A stretch of DNA of 14,206 nucleotides, taken from assembly GCA_001584585.1 (NCBI GenBank), contig LSYV01000107.1:41547-55752 (forward strand). Direction: 5' to 3'. Positions 1 through 9,253 of this stretch are shown here, piece after piece. The notes below the pieces were generated by a model, which was given only the letters and a program-made list of their open reading frames with translations, was not told where the DNA came from and did no database searches. The DNA is from Gonium pectorale. Lineage: Eukaryota; Chlorophyta; Chlorophyceae; Chlamydomonadales; Volvocaceae. A program made the translations under genes and the position numbers. Position 1 is the first letter of the stretch; every line of letters starts with the position of its first letter.

Positions 1-480
1 CGACCGGAATGGCCACAGCGAGGGCGATCACCCGCCTGCTGGCGGCCCGGCTGCTATCATCTTCGGTCGCAACGGGATGCGGCGTAGCGTCCTGTCCTGT
101 AAGCGGACCGCTGCCGGGGCGGGTTTGCCCGTTTGACCCGGATGGCTGTGTTTCAGGGGCTTCGGGCGGGAGAGCTGCGAGGGCAGGGGAGCTGGGGCCC
201 GCCGGCGTGGGGCTGCTGACGGGCGGCTGCGGGGGGCAGGCCGCCTCCAGCTCCGGGCTCAGGGGTGGAGTCAGCATGAGGCGCGAGGGCGCGTCGGGCG
301 GCAGCTGGCTGGTGACGGTGACGTCGCGGCCGCTCCAGCCGTAGAAGGTCGCGGAGCGGAAGTGGACCGAGGTGTCGGTGTGCCAGGCCACGTCGCAGGA
401 GGCGGCCAAGCGGAGGAGGAGGGCACGAAGGCAGGAGGGCGGAGCCGCTGCCGGTGCTGCCGCCTCATCGCCCGCCGCAG
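1..480. repeat. Left copy of a 480-bp near-identical direct repeat (tandem gene duplication)
   Basis: Matches 13727-14206 base for base with no gaps and three substitutions (positions 49, 189 and 201). It covers the end of the ectodomain and the start of the membrane helix in gene A. The match runs to the window edges, so its true extent is unknown. Confidence 0.97.
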
Positions 481-3400
481 TGGACTGCGCCCTCCGGCGC
501 GTCGAGGCACCCGCTCGCTTAGGCACAGCTCCTAGCCGCCTACGCAGCCGTGGGCGCGAATCACCGGGGCTGTCCACTCCGGCATTCTCTTCCGAGCCAC
601 CCCGTTTAGTGATGGGGGCTTCAGATCCAGGAGACAGTGGCGGTGAGGGCATTGGCTCTGGCGGCAGCGCCCCCGCCTCCTCCAGCAGCCCCCGCAGCAG
701 GGCCAGCTCGGCGCGGGGGACCACCAAGGTGACGCGACGGAGGCGCAGCGGGGGAGGGTCGGACGACCTGCACAGCAGAGCGGGCCCGGGCGGAGGGATT
801 GAAGGCGGCCGCCACCGTGCCATTGCCTTGCTTCGCCAACACCACATAGCTGCGGTGCCTCGTAGGGCCTGCCTTCGGGAAGAGCGGGTGTGGGGCCCCT
901 CCTCTTCACATGACGCCACCTTTCATTTTCCATCCATCAAGACGCTATCGTCTCCTCCACCTACGCTTCTGCTTTTGTATGCTCGGATTCAGGCACAAAC
1001 AGGGAACGGTGGGCGTGCCACGTGTAGCGGCGCCCAAAGTGTACCGGTGCGACCTGACAGCTCGGCACGGACATGTGGGCCATTGAGGCTTTGCCGGGCA
1101 GCTGCTGCCGCTGATCTCAGCCCCAGAGCGGGCAGGGACAGGGCGTGCAACGGTTGTAGCTGCAATATCGATAGCGTCAGTCATGCCAGCCAAACAGCTC
1201 AAGAACGGACAGCACTTCGCACCAATGGCTGTTCGGCTGCGCGCAGCGCAGGCCCCTGCGCAAACGGTGGCAGCGGGAACGGCTGGACCTGTGGACCTGG
1301 GCCCACACCGGCACTCGCCTGTTCACTGCAAAGTTCCAGAGCGGCAACGCCAGGGACGACAGCGCGGCGTCCAGCAGCGCCTCGCGGCTCGGGGGCGGCG
1401 GCGGGGGTGGTGAGGGGGCCGGAGGGGGCGACGGGGGCAGCGGTGGCGGGCCCGGCTCCAGTGGGGGAGGGGCATCGGGCGGGTAGCTGGGCGGCCATGG
1501 CGGGGACGGGGCCGCTCCGTCGCCGGGGAGCACCGGGCTTACACCACTGCCATCGGCTGCTCCATCGGCACTGCCACCCCCAGGAAAGGCAATCACGGAT
1601 CGCCGATTGCCATTGCCGCCACTGGAACTGCCCGTGCTGTCAGGAGGCGAGCCGTACGTCGCTGGCTGCAGGGCTGCGTGTGTCGGCTCCGGCTCGGACG
1701 GCGGGGGCGGGCTGAGCCGCTGCAGCTCGGGTCCCGCCGGTGCCAGGTTGTACAGCACCACGTCCACCAGCGTGAAGGGCGAGGAGGTGGGCAGCCCTAG
1801 CTGGGCCACCGCACCCTGCAGTGCGTTCCGGCAGTGGCGGCGTGGGGGGCGGAGGGGGGGAGGGGGCAGTAGCAGGGCAGGTTGGGGGGCGGGAAAGCAC
1901 TGGTAGGCCACGCCTCTCCACCCTGTCCCGCCACCGCAAGCCAGTAGTGCCTGTAGTGCCTGTGGTGCCTGTAGTGCCTGTAGTGCCTGTAGTGCCAACC
2001 GGCTACCGTCCCACCGACAGTAATCTAACCCCACATCCCGTACGTGGCACGTGTTCAAATACGTGTGTGCGCGTGTGCGTGTGCGCGTGCGCGTGCGCGT
2101 GTGTAACGTATGCGTGGTGGAGTGCAGAAAACAGGTCTAAGAGGTAGCTAGCAAAGGCATCCTGTGCATGTGCGCCTCCCTGGTACAGCTGCGTCGGACC
2201 TTGGCGGTCGCAGATCGCACGCTTAGGTGGTGCAATGACCGGGATGGCATGCGCCTCCGGTTCTTCTGCTGATGACGCCTTCCAACCCTTTGATACCCAA
2301 CGACCCCACACCCACCTGGCCGCCCACCCACCGACGCCCACCTGCATATCCCACATGATCCGCCGGCCGGTCTGGGAGGCGGGCCAGCCCATGAGGGCGC
2401 AGGGCGAGTCGTCGGGCAGCTCCCACCGTAACCAGCCCGGGAAAGTAACCAGCAGCGTCCCGTTCCCGGTGGCTCCCTCCATGCCGTCCAGCACGGGAAA
2501 CATCTGCCATTCGCTGGGAACCAGGACCGTGACGCCCGTGGGCGAGGAGGGGCACTGCAAAACCAGGTCTGACTCGGGCGACCTAGTGCTGAGTATCCTG
2601 AAGTCGCGCAGCTTCAGCTGCGGGCGATAGGGGGAGCAGGTTATGGAGTCGGTTATGGCCACGGTTAGCCACCATCAGCAGGGACGGGAAGGAGGGAGCC
2701 CCCGTCTGTGGGCAGCACGTTTTTCTTTCTGCTGTGGGAAGGTTAAAGGCGGAGAGGAGAGAAAGGGCGCAGACATCGGGAGGTACAGATAGCCCTCCCG
2801 TGACGAGAATCACTGCCCTAACTACAGCGCACCACGGTAGCCAAGCCCAAACACCGACGGCGCACACACGAAGAGAAGGATCCCTATACCTAAAGACCAC
2901 AGAACAGGAAGGCCGAAGGTCGAAAACAAAGCAGAAGAGGAGACGGACGCCAGGGCAGGAGCGAAACATACCAAAAGGGCCTTAGGAGCACAGGCAGCAA
3001 GACCCCCCCCTACTCCCTAAGCCGGAAACCCGAACCACTACCCCCCTGCCAACCGCAGAACAGAGCGACGGACGGCACCGGCCCCAACAGGGGAGTAGCA
3101 CCGCAAAACACGCCACAACGCACAACACCGCAAAGAAACACCACCAAAGACCACCACGCACCCCGAAGCCCAAGCCCAACCACCAAACTCTGCGGGCACC
3201 CTGAGCGCGTGGCCCGCGGGTGACAACCTCGCCGCCCGCCTCCTGCTGCAGGCGCCTGGCTTGGCTGGGGTTGTGCAACACGACGGTTGGATGCAATTCG
3301 GCTGTAGTGACAAAGGCGGGACTGGCAAGGGCCGAAACAACGGCACACTGCGTCGGTGGGCAGCAGGGTGCCAGGTACCCCCCTGGCTGGCACCCTCCTG

Positions 3401-6400
3401 GCTCGATTAGATGCATAACAGATGCATGGACTCAGGCTGGACGTCTTCAAAAGAGCCGCCTCGCTGACAGAGTACGTGGCTGAGTCGGCCATGCGCGTTC
3501 TGGGACGGTGCGCCTCCATGTTCCCTCTACTCCAAATCAGATGCCCCCCTCCTCGGCGGCTGCGAAGGTGTGCGAACGTGCCAATGGCCCTGCCACGCGA
3601 GAGATGGTAACAGGACAAGTGCCTTCCGCATCCGCCGCACCACCCACCTACCCAATCACCCACCCACCCACCCACCCACCTGCGCTGCCTCCGACGGCTG
3701 GTCGTACTGGCTCCCCAGCGGCCAGGCCGCTGCCACGGCGGCCGCGCGAGGCGACGCAGCGGCCCCCACTTCCTCGATGCTCCACATCACGCACGAGGCG
3801 AGGCTCCTGCTGGGCCGCACGCTTCCGTCCAGGAGGCTCACGGGCCGCCGCCTAGCTTCGAGCGGTGTCGCGCCTGCCGCCACCGGGCCCGCCACCGGCT
3901 CGAGAGCCATCCTGTGCCGGGGGCGGAGGGGGGTAGTGAGTTGGAAGGCATTCTCTGTGCCCGGGGGGGCGGGGTAGTGGGTTGGAAGGCATTCTCTGTG
4001 CCGGGCGGGGGAGGACGTGCACAGCGGCCACGCCGCAACGCCGCGAGAGAGGGACAGTTGTGTGCAGGTAAAGCGTAGCGCATGGCGGGAGAGTCGGGTG
4101 GACAGCACTCCCGTTCCGCTCCAAGGTAGCATCAGCGTCGCCAACCTTCGCTGCCGTCCTCTCCCGAGTCCCGCCAGGCCCGCCCCGCCCCCAGTCCGGG
4201 TGGCCCTCCAGGGGTGCCCACCTCCAGTCCCAGTCCAGGTACGGCCCTGCGCCGCCCGGCGCTGCCGCCTCCGCGGCGATTGCGGCTCGCCACCAGGCTG
4301 CCTCCGCAGCGGGCAGCACCAGCGCGCAGCGGAGGACGGAGAGCCGCAAGACTGGCAGCGGAGCACCCATCATCCAGGCAGGCGGTCTGCACATGCACGC
4401 ACGCGGGTGGGTCATGGGTGGGTGGGTGGGTGGGTAGATGGGTGGGTGTGTCATGGGTGGGGGGGTGGGGGGGGCGCCGAACCATGAAGCAGCTCGCGGA
4501 GGCACACTCCGCCCGCAGATACGCACATACACGGGCAGCAGGATTTCTTAGGCAGGGCGCCCAGCAAGGTCCTCTCCACCAGCCTGCTGGCGCCAGGCCC
4601 CCCCCGGGGCGCCCTACCTCGCAATCTCCACCGCGTGCACCCAGGCCGCCACCGCTTGCACGAGGTTGCCAACCTTGGCCGGGTACGGCAGCCCCAGCAG
4701 CACCAGGTCCTGCAGCTGCACAAAGCCCGCCGTCGTGCGGACGGCGGACTCGATCCCCGCGAAGTCGAGCTGCGAGGAGGCAGGGGCGGCGGCGGGTACG
4801 AGGCAGGGGCAGATGGTGTCAGGCAGGCGCGCAAGCAACCTGTGGCAGGGAGCTCCCGGCGGCGCATGGTGGGAGGGAGTGGCGCGGGTCTGGAAACGAA
4901 GGCTGCAAGGCATTGTGGTAATAGGTGATTGGACGGCCGATACGTGGTCGCCGCGGGGCCGAGCGCAAGCACACTCCAGGGTCACAAGCATCCTTCAGCT
5001 TCCTGCAGCATCCTTAGTGAGTGGGTGGATATTCGATCGTGTTGGTACTCACATGCACACAATCACCGGTCGAGAGCGCAGAGTGACGGTGTTGCCGTCG
5101 GTGGCATTAGTGGACACACTGTTGCCGTCGGTGGCATTTAGTGGACACACTGTTGCCGTCGGTGGCATTTAGTGGACACACTATTGCCGTCGGTGGCATT
5201 TAGTGGACACACTGTTGCCGTCGGTGGCATTTAGTGGACACACTATTGCCGTCGGTGGCATTTAGTGGACACACTATTGCCGTCGGTGGCATTTAGTGGA
5301 CACACTGTTGCCGTCGGTGGCATTAGTGGACACACTGTTGCCGTCGGTGGCATTAGTGGACACACTGTTGCCGTCGGTGGCATTAGTGGACAGCCACGCC
5401 AAAGGCCTGCAGGAGCCGCCCGAGGGCCCAACCCCGCATCAGTCCCGGAGATGCCGGAGGAGGAGGACGCGCGTAAAGGTGCGGGCACAAACACGGCCGG
5501 CGCGCCCGGCCCCTGTCCCTCACAAGTCACAACGCACCCCCGGACGGAGTCGCGACTGGCAGACGCTGACGCCATACAACTTTGCAGACGCGAAGCCGTA
5601 CAACTTTGCAGACGCGAAGCCGTACAACCTTGCAGACACAAATGACTCCACTCCGTACCGAATGCAAGAGTCCCCATCCACACCACCGTGCGGGGACGCA
5701 CGCCTCCGGGCCGCAGCCGCAGCCACAGCCGCCCTGTGCCGCAGCCACTGTCCCGCCCCGCCTGCTGCGCACCTGGGTGGTGGGCCCCGCGGCGGAGGGG
5801 TCTGGGTTGCCGTACAGGCACAGCGTGACGCCCGACCGCACCTCCAGCGGCCCGCCCGCGGCCTCGGGGTCGAGGGTGACGTGGGCGGCTAGCGACAGCA
5901 GCACCAGGCTGGAGGTGGCGGGCATCGCCTCTCTCGCGGTGGCCAGCAGGTGGGCCGCGCCCCACACGGCCGTCGCGGTGCACACCCAGGGGCCCGGCGG
6001 CCCGGCCCCATCACCGCCGCAGCACGTGACGACAGTCCGGAGCAGCAGCGCCGCGGCTGGGGAGGGCACCGGTGATGGTGATGTGGTGGAGGCGGAGGCG
6101 GCTTGCTGGCCCTCGAGGGGCGGGGCCCAGCCCAGCGGCATGGACCCGTTGCCGAAGAGCACCTCCCCGCGGAGCACCTCGAGCCGCCGCAGATTGAAGG
6201 CCCAGCGCTGCGGGTCGCACACCTGCCGCGTATAGGCAGCCAGCTCCCTGCGAAGCGGGTTGGGTGAGGAGCCAGGTTTAAAAAGGCGTGCTGGTTCGCC
6301 GTAACATCATCCGGCGCAGGCCTCCGGGTGCGCTCAGCTCAGGAGGTGGGAGCGCTGGGGTGCACCCCAATGGTGGCAGCCACCGCCGAAGGGCGCCTGG

Positions 6401-7187
6401 GCTGCAGCATGCGTCCGCACGTGCGGGTGCCGCCCCTTGGCGCCACGGTGCTCCTCGCGTAGGGCAGCCGCTGAGACGCGCAACAGCCATGCGGGGCGCA
6501 GGCGCCGCACTCACGTCTGTGTGGTAAGCACCAGTCGCACCCCGGACAGCGTCACCCGCGCGGGGCTGCCTCCGATGACGTGGCTCAGCACGGTGGGGGG
6601 CTGCGCCGTGAGCGCCTCGGGCGGCGCCGGCGGCAGCAGGACCGTCAAGTTGTGCAGCTCCAGGGAGGAGCCTGGAGCGGGGGGAAGATGAGAGCCGAGG
6701 CAGCAGACTCCCGCTAAACCCGCTGAAGCACGGGACCCAACTGCCAAGACAACTCGGCAGCCACGCGGCACCACGGGAAGTGGCATCTTTAACCAGGGTG
6801 ACCCCTCAAGATCTCACCGTTCAGCATCAGAAACGCTGGCCCGTCCTGGAAGGCGGAGAGGTCGAGCGTGGTGGCGGCAGTGCCGCCGCCTGCTGCCGCC
6901 GCCCCGCCGCCCCCCTCGCCGTCCCCCGACCCCACCACTACCAAATGGCCGGCAACCTCCACAGACTGCACGTCAAGGGGTCGGTAGGTGCCGGCCCGGA
7001 GGAGCGCGGAGCCGGTCAGGGCCGAGCCACCGGGCCCTGCCTGCACGGCCCCGCCAGCCGCGAGCGATTCCCGCAGGCCCGACGTAAAGACATCCTCTGG
7101 GGAGAGGTGGGCTCCTACGACCGACGCCAAGCAGGCAACGGCCCAGAGCAGCCCGAACGCAGTACGGAGTATCGACTTAAAAGGCAT
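1..7187 (-). CDS. Gene A: receptor-type protein kinase, N-terminal ectodomain part (partial, runs off left edge)
   Basis: Multi-exon gene read right to left. Proposed exons: 7187-6818, 6671-6515, 6247-5773, 4769-4618, 3911-3680, 2617-2342, 1815-1319 (or to 1223) and 849 to beyond 1. Donors are mostly GTGAGN or similar, acceptors are CAG, and all phases agree. The ATG at 7187 has an in-frame TAG ten codons upstream and begins a signal peptide (MPFKSILRTAFGLLWAV, then a small-residue cleavage region near residue 26). About 1,000 residues are visible and look extracellular: N-glycosylation sequons (NGS, NLT, NGT), a Pro/Ser-rich hinge, and a recurring L-x-L-x-x-h-x-h strand motif. A membrane helix begins at 31 and is cut by the window edge. 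The kinase domain is inferred from the near-identical gene B and lies outside the window. The last exon seems to carry a one-base frameshift near 750-754. Ligand unknown. Exon borders are inferred without transcripts. Confidence 0.8.
1390..1510 (-). other. Pro/Ser-rich hinge in the gene A ectodomain
   Basis: Within exon 7 of gene A the protein runs through PPW, PPSYPPDAPPPLEP, PPPLPPSPPPAP and a run of seven prolines. SPP-type hinges of this sort are typical of volvocine cell-wall and extracellular-matrix proteins (the hydroxyproline-rich glycoprotein style). It probably forms an extended, possibly O-glycosylated linker between folded parts of the ectodomain. Confidence 0.75.
1944..1996. repeat. 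9-bp minisatellite, six copies, in gene A intron 6
   Basis: Unit gtagtgcct, with one gtggtgcct variant and a truncated last copy. It is placed in the intron between exons 2617-2342 and 1815-1319. Its length is a multiple of three and it would read as Gln-Ala-Leu repeats, but the exon model does not include it. Confidence 0.92.
2060..2105. repeat. 46-bp perfect alternating purine-pyrimidine tract (TG/CG)
   Basis: Every step from 2060 to 2105 alternates pyrimidine and purine, mostly TG and CG. Such tracts are the classic Z-DNA-prone type. It lies in gene A intron 6. Confidence 0.9.
2618..3679 (-). other. Gene A intron 5 (1,062 nt), strongly strand-skewed
   Basis: A phase-0 donor (CAG then GTGGGTGG) and a phase-0 acceptor (ctatcgcccgcag) frame this stretch. 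The plus strand is purine-rich at about 2740-3000 and C/A-rich at about 3000-3190, so the transcript is pyrimidine-rich and then G/U-rich. No additional exon fits both phases convincingly. Confidence 0.65.
3657..3680. repeat. (CACC)n microsatellite at the exon 5 donor of gene A
   Basis: Six CACC units on the plus strand. On the minus strand this is the start of the intron, so the donor (CAG then GTGGGTGGG) is formed by the microsatellite itself. Confidence 0.9.
3911..4010. repeat. About 41-bp tandem repeat carrying copies of a splice acceptor (gene A intron 4)
   Basis: Two copies of ggaaggcattctctgtgcc lie 41 bp apart, with G-rich stretches between them. A partial third copy (cctgtgccgg) is at the exon border. 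On the minus strand each contains gcacag, the same form as the acceptor I use for exon 5 (exon starts at 3911). Confidence 0.8.
4405..4476. repeat. (GGTG)n-rich tract in gene A intron 4
   Basis: Imperfect GGTG repeats broken by catgggt and tagatg, ending in runs of seven and eight or more G. The plus strand has enough G runs for quadruplex structure; the transcribed RNA of gene A would be C-rich here. Confidence 0.85.
5090..5392. repeat. 30/31-bp minisatellite, about 10 copies, in gene A intron 3
   Basis: Ten head-to-tail copies around the core ttgccgtcggtggcatttag. Units are 31 bp (catttag) or 30 bp (cattag); the 30-bp units are the first and the last three, and a g/a variant (ctgttgcc, ctattgcc) alternates irregularly. 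The unit is not a multiple of three and there are no spacers. It lies between exons 6247-5773 and 4769-4618, in a 1,003-nt intron. Confidence 0.95.
5575..5640. repeat. 24-bp tandem repeat, about 2.8 copies, in gene A intron 3
   Basis: Unit acaactttgcagacgcgaag followed by ccgt; two exact copies and a degraded third. It sits in the same intron as the larger minisatellite, about 130 bases downstream of the exon 3 donor in gene A. Confidence 0.9.
7109..7187 (-). other. Signal peptide of gene A
   Basis: Residues 1-26: a short basic start (MPFKS, R), a hydrophobic core (TAFGLLWAVACLASVV) and a small-residue GA at the likely cleavage point. It fits secretion of the following ectodomain and, with the membrane helix, type I topology. 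Predicted by eye. Confidence 0.75.
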
Positions 7188-7227
7188 CGAACGGCTGTTT
7201 GCGGTCCTTAAACGCTACGCCGTTCAT
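7177..7227 (-). promoter_or_regulatory. Possible uORF overlapping the gene A start codon
   Basis: An ATG at 7227-7225 opens a 16-codon frame that ends in TAA at 7179-7177, out of frame with gene A and straddling its ATG (7187). If it is in the transcript, scanning ribosomes would meet it first and gene A output would fall. The transcription start is unknown, so this is only a candidate. Confidence 0.4.
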
Positions 7228-7540
7228 CGATAAGTGTACTTGCCGCTTGACGATATCCGACATTGTTCTATGCATTTGCTAGCGAGGCCAGTGCGCTGCT
7301 GAGCGCCCGCTGCCATAACGACTTCTGTAGGCTACATGCCCTGCACACCTTCGTATGTGCAGGTTGAGCATGGTCTCTGTGCTTGGCTTTGATAGTCAGC
7401 CCGCCTCACTTGTACGGCATACAGATGTAAAACAAAAGGGGCTGAAGTTGTAACAGTTATTGACCCCATTGATAGGCAACGGAAGATCAAGAACAGCGGG
7501 TTCGACTACCTTCAAGCGACCTTTCCGTAGCCCGGTCCAC

Positions 7541-7577
7541 ACACAGAGCACACTGACGTAACACAGAGCACACTGAC
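7541..7577. repeat. 17-bp direct repeat, two copies
   Basis: acacagagcacactgac occurs at 7541-7557 and 7561-7577 with three bases between, upstream of gene A. No function is apparent. Confidence 0.9.
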
Positions 7578-8077
7578 AGCAGTCCACCACAGACAACGCC
7601 GCCATAGGCCAAATCCGTATGCCCTTAACAATGCATCGCAAGGGCGCAGAAAGGGAAGGTAGGCAAAACACACTAATTGCAGCTAAGAACCACCACCTGC
7701 CTAAATAAAGATGTACGTGCCCGAACCATAAGTGCGTTAGTCTGCATCCCCGCGGTTTACGAAAACGGCGCCTGCCTAGTCACCGGTTCCTGCCTGGTCC
7801 ACGAGAGCCCTTTACGCTGTATTGCTGTGCCTTCCTTCGCCAGCTACAAGCATGTCTTGGACGTCGGTGAAGTTATGTGAAGTGGACGGTGACCAGCTCC
7901 TGTATGGTGACCACAATTGCACAGTTGAATTGAAGCGTCCTCAACACCGGAACACTATCCCCGTCTTTGAGCATAGCTTCCAGGTGCCACTTGAGCGCGT
8001 CCCGAAGCCGAGCCGCTGTCTCATGCAAACTAAAACCCGTCGCTACACAACCAGGGACGTCCGGGCAGCTGGCCGCG

Positions 8078-8361
8078 AGCCCGCTTGCATGCGTCCGGCT
8101 GCCCGTCAGCCGCAGGCTCAGCCCGAAGTCCGCCACCTTGGCCACCACCGGAGGGGGAGGAGGGACGCCCGGCCGCGCCAGCCGGCCGCGCCACGACTGC
8201 TCAGCTTCGTCCAGACTCGCCGTGTCACCGTCTGGGGCCGGTGCCGGCTGCCTGGCGAGCAGCACGTTCCCCGCGGATATGTCCCCGTGCACGATGCCCG
8301 CGGCATGCACGTGCCGGAGGCCGCACGCCACCTGGAAGGCCAGGTGCAGGGAGGCGGCGGC
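8078..8361 (-). pseudogene. Kinase catalytic-exon fragment (relic or captured exon)
   Basis: 284 bp aligns without gaps to 11487-11770, inside the catalytic exon of gene B, with about nine mismatches (about 97%), most of them clustered at 8213-8241. The catalytic loop HGDISAGN (8289-8266) and DFG (8130-8122) are intact. Both breaks fall inside the exon: the last few bases before the donor and about 47 bases at the 5' end are missing. No glycine loop, ATP lysine, APE or later kinase part is found nearby, so it cannot encode an active kinase alone. It lies inside an open frame of 234 codons (8577-7873) whose flanks I do not recognise. It could be left by unequal crossover, carried in by a transposon, or be an exon of an unusual gene; relic is most likely. 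Confidence 0.85.
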
Positions 8362-9228
8362 CAAAACCCTGCGTCCCTGGAACGCAACATAAGTAGCTCT
8401 GACAAGGATGAGACGCATATCGATAGGCCTTGATGAGGCCCGATGAGCGTCAGAGTGCGCAACGATACAATGGATACAAACCATACAATAGGCGACGTGA
8501 TGTACCGCGCCCATCCGCATTTGCCACATCGCGCGTGGCAGAGAGGGAGTGGTGGAGAGACACGCTCGGTTATCCAAGGAAGAAGTCGTGAAACAGCCCA
8601 GCGCTCACCCTGTTCTGTATGTTACTGGTACGTCCACGGCTGGGACTTCCCGGCAGCCGGCGTGTATCCCGCACGAGAGGACATGGCTCATGGCAGTTGG
8701 GCTCCTCGGGCACGTGTCGTGCGGGGCAGGGATTGATATCTGTCGCCTCGCCACAAAGACGGGCATGATGTCAGTCCGGTGCAAAAGAAGGGAAGTGCAC
8801 GGGGACTTACATGCTGCTGGAGTAGTGGGCCATGACCCTGCTAGGCAGGCGGTGGGCAGCACGATACTGCGTCACAGAATACCATTGCGCCTCGGAACCC
8901 CGGTGACGCGCCTTTTGCGGGGTCACCAACGCACTGCCTTGAAACTCCTGCCGTCCCGCCGGGCCCGTGTTGTGGGGTCCACCGCAAGACCCCCTGCCAC
9001 CGTTAACAGTCTGCGTGCGCGGCTGCGCGCAAGCCGAGAGCGCGCCAGTTCAGACTGCTGAATACTGCCAACAATCGGAACCCAATCCATCACTACCTAG
9101 CTATGGGCTAGACGATACCGTATACTGAGGCACGAAGCCAAGAGCAAGAGATCAGCATAGCTGCCAACACCAGCGGTAACAAAAGGGTCGAAAATGTTGA
9201 ACGCCACGTCGTCGCCGACGACAGCCAT

Positions 9229-9253
9229 GTATGTACCGTATGTATGTATGTAT
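9229..9253. repeat. Short TGTA/TATG microsatellite
   Basis: Interrupted tetranucleotide repeat (atgtatgtaccgtatgtatg and onward) in the AT-richer intergenic part. Confidence 0.7.

Noticed and set aside
372..1715. 447-codon plus-strand open frame
   Set aside because: It overlaps gene A exons on the opposite strand, crosses their introns and has Arg/Ala/Ser-rich GC-driven composition; an antisense shadow.
3196..3290. Possible additional exon (frame reading AELHPTVVLHNPSQARRLQ)
   Set aside because: A good acceptor (cactacag) is present, but the piece is phase 1-1 inside a phase 0-0 intron and its donor (GTGCCC) is weak; kept only as a possibility.
4020..4260. Possible additional exon of gene A (frame reading LDWDWRWAPLEG)
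   Set aside because: The flanking exons join perfectly in phase 2 without it, and no acceptor/donor pair of the right phase supports that frame.
5090..5392. CRISPR-like regular repeat
   Set aside because: Units are directly adjacent with no unique spacers, and the context is a eukaryotic intron.
7188..7235. Inverted repeat gaacggc/gccgttc just upstream of gene A
   Set aside because: Only seven paired bases with a loop of more than 20; too weak to call a regulatory hairpin.
8425..8450. Hammerhead-ribozyme-like gatgag motifs
   Set aside because: The CTGATGA and GAAA cores and pairing stems are not present.
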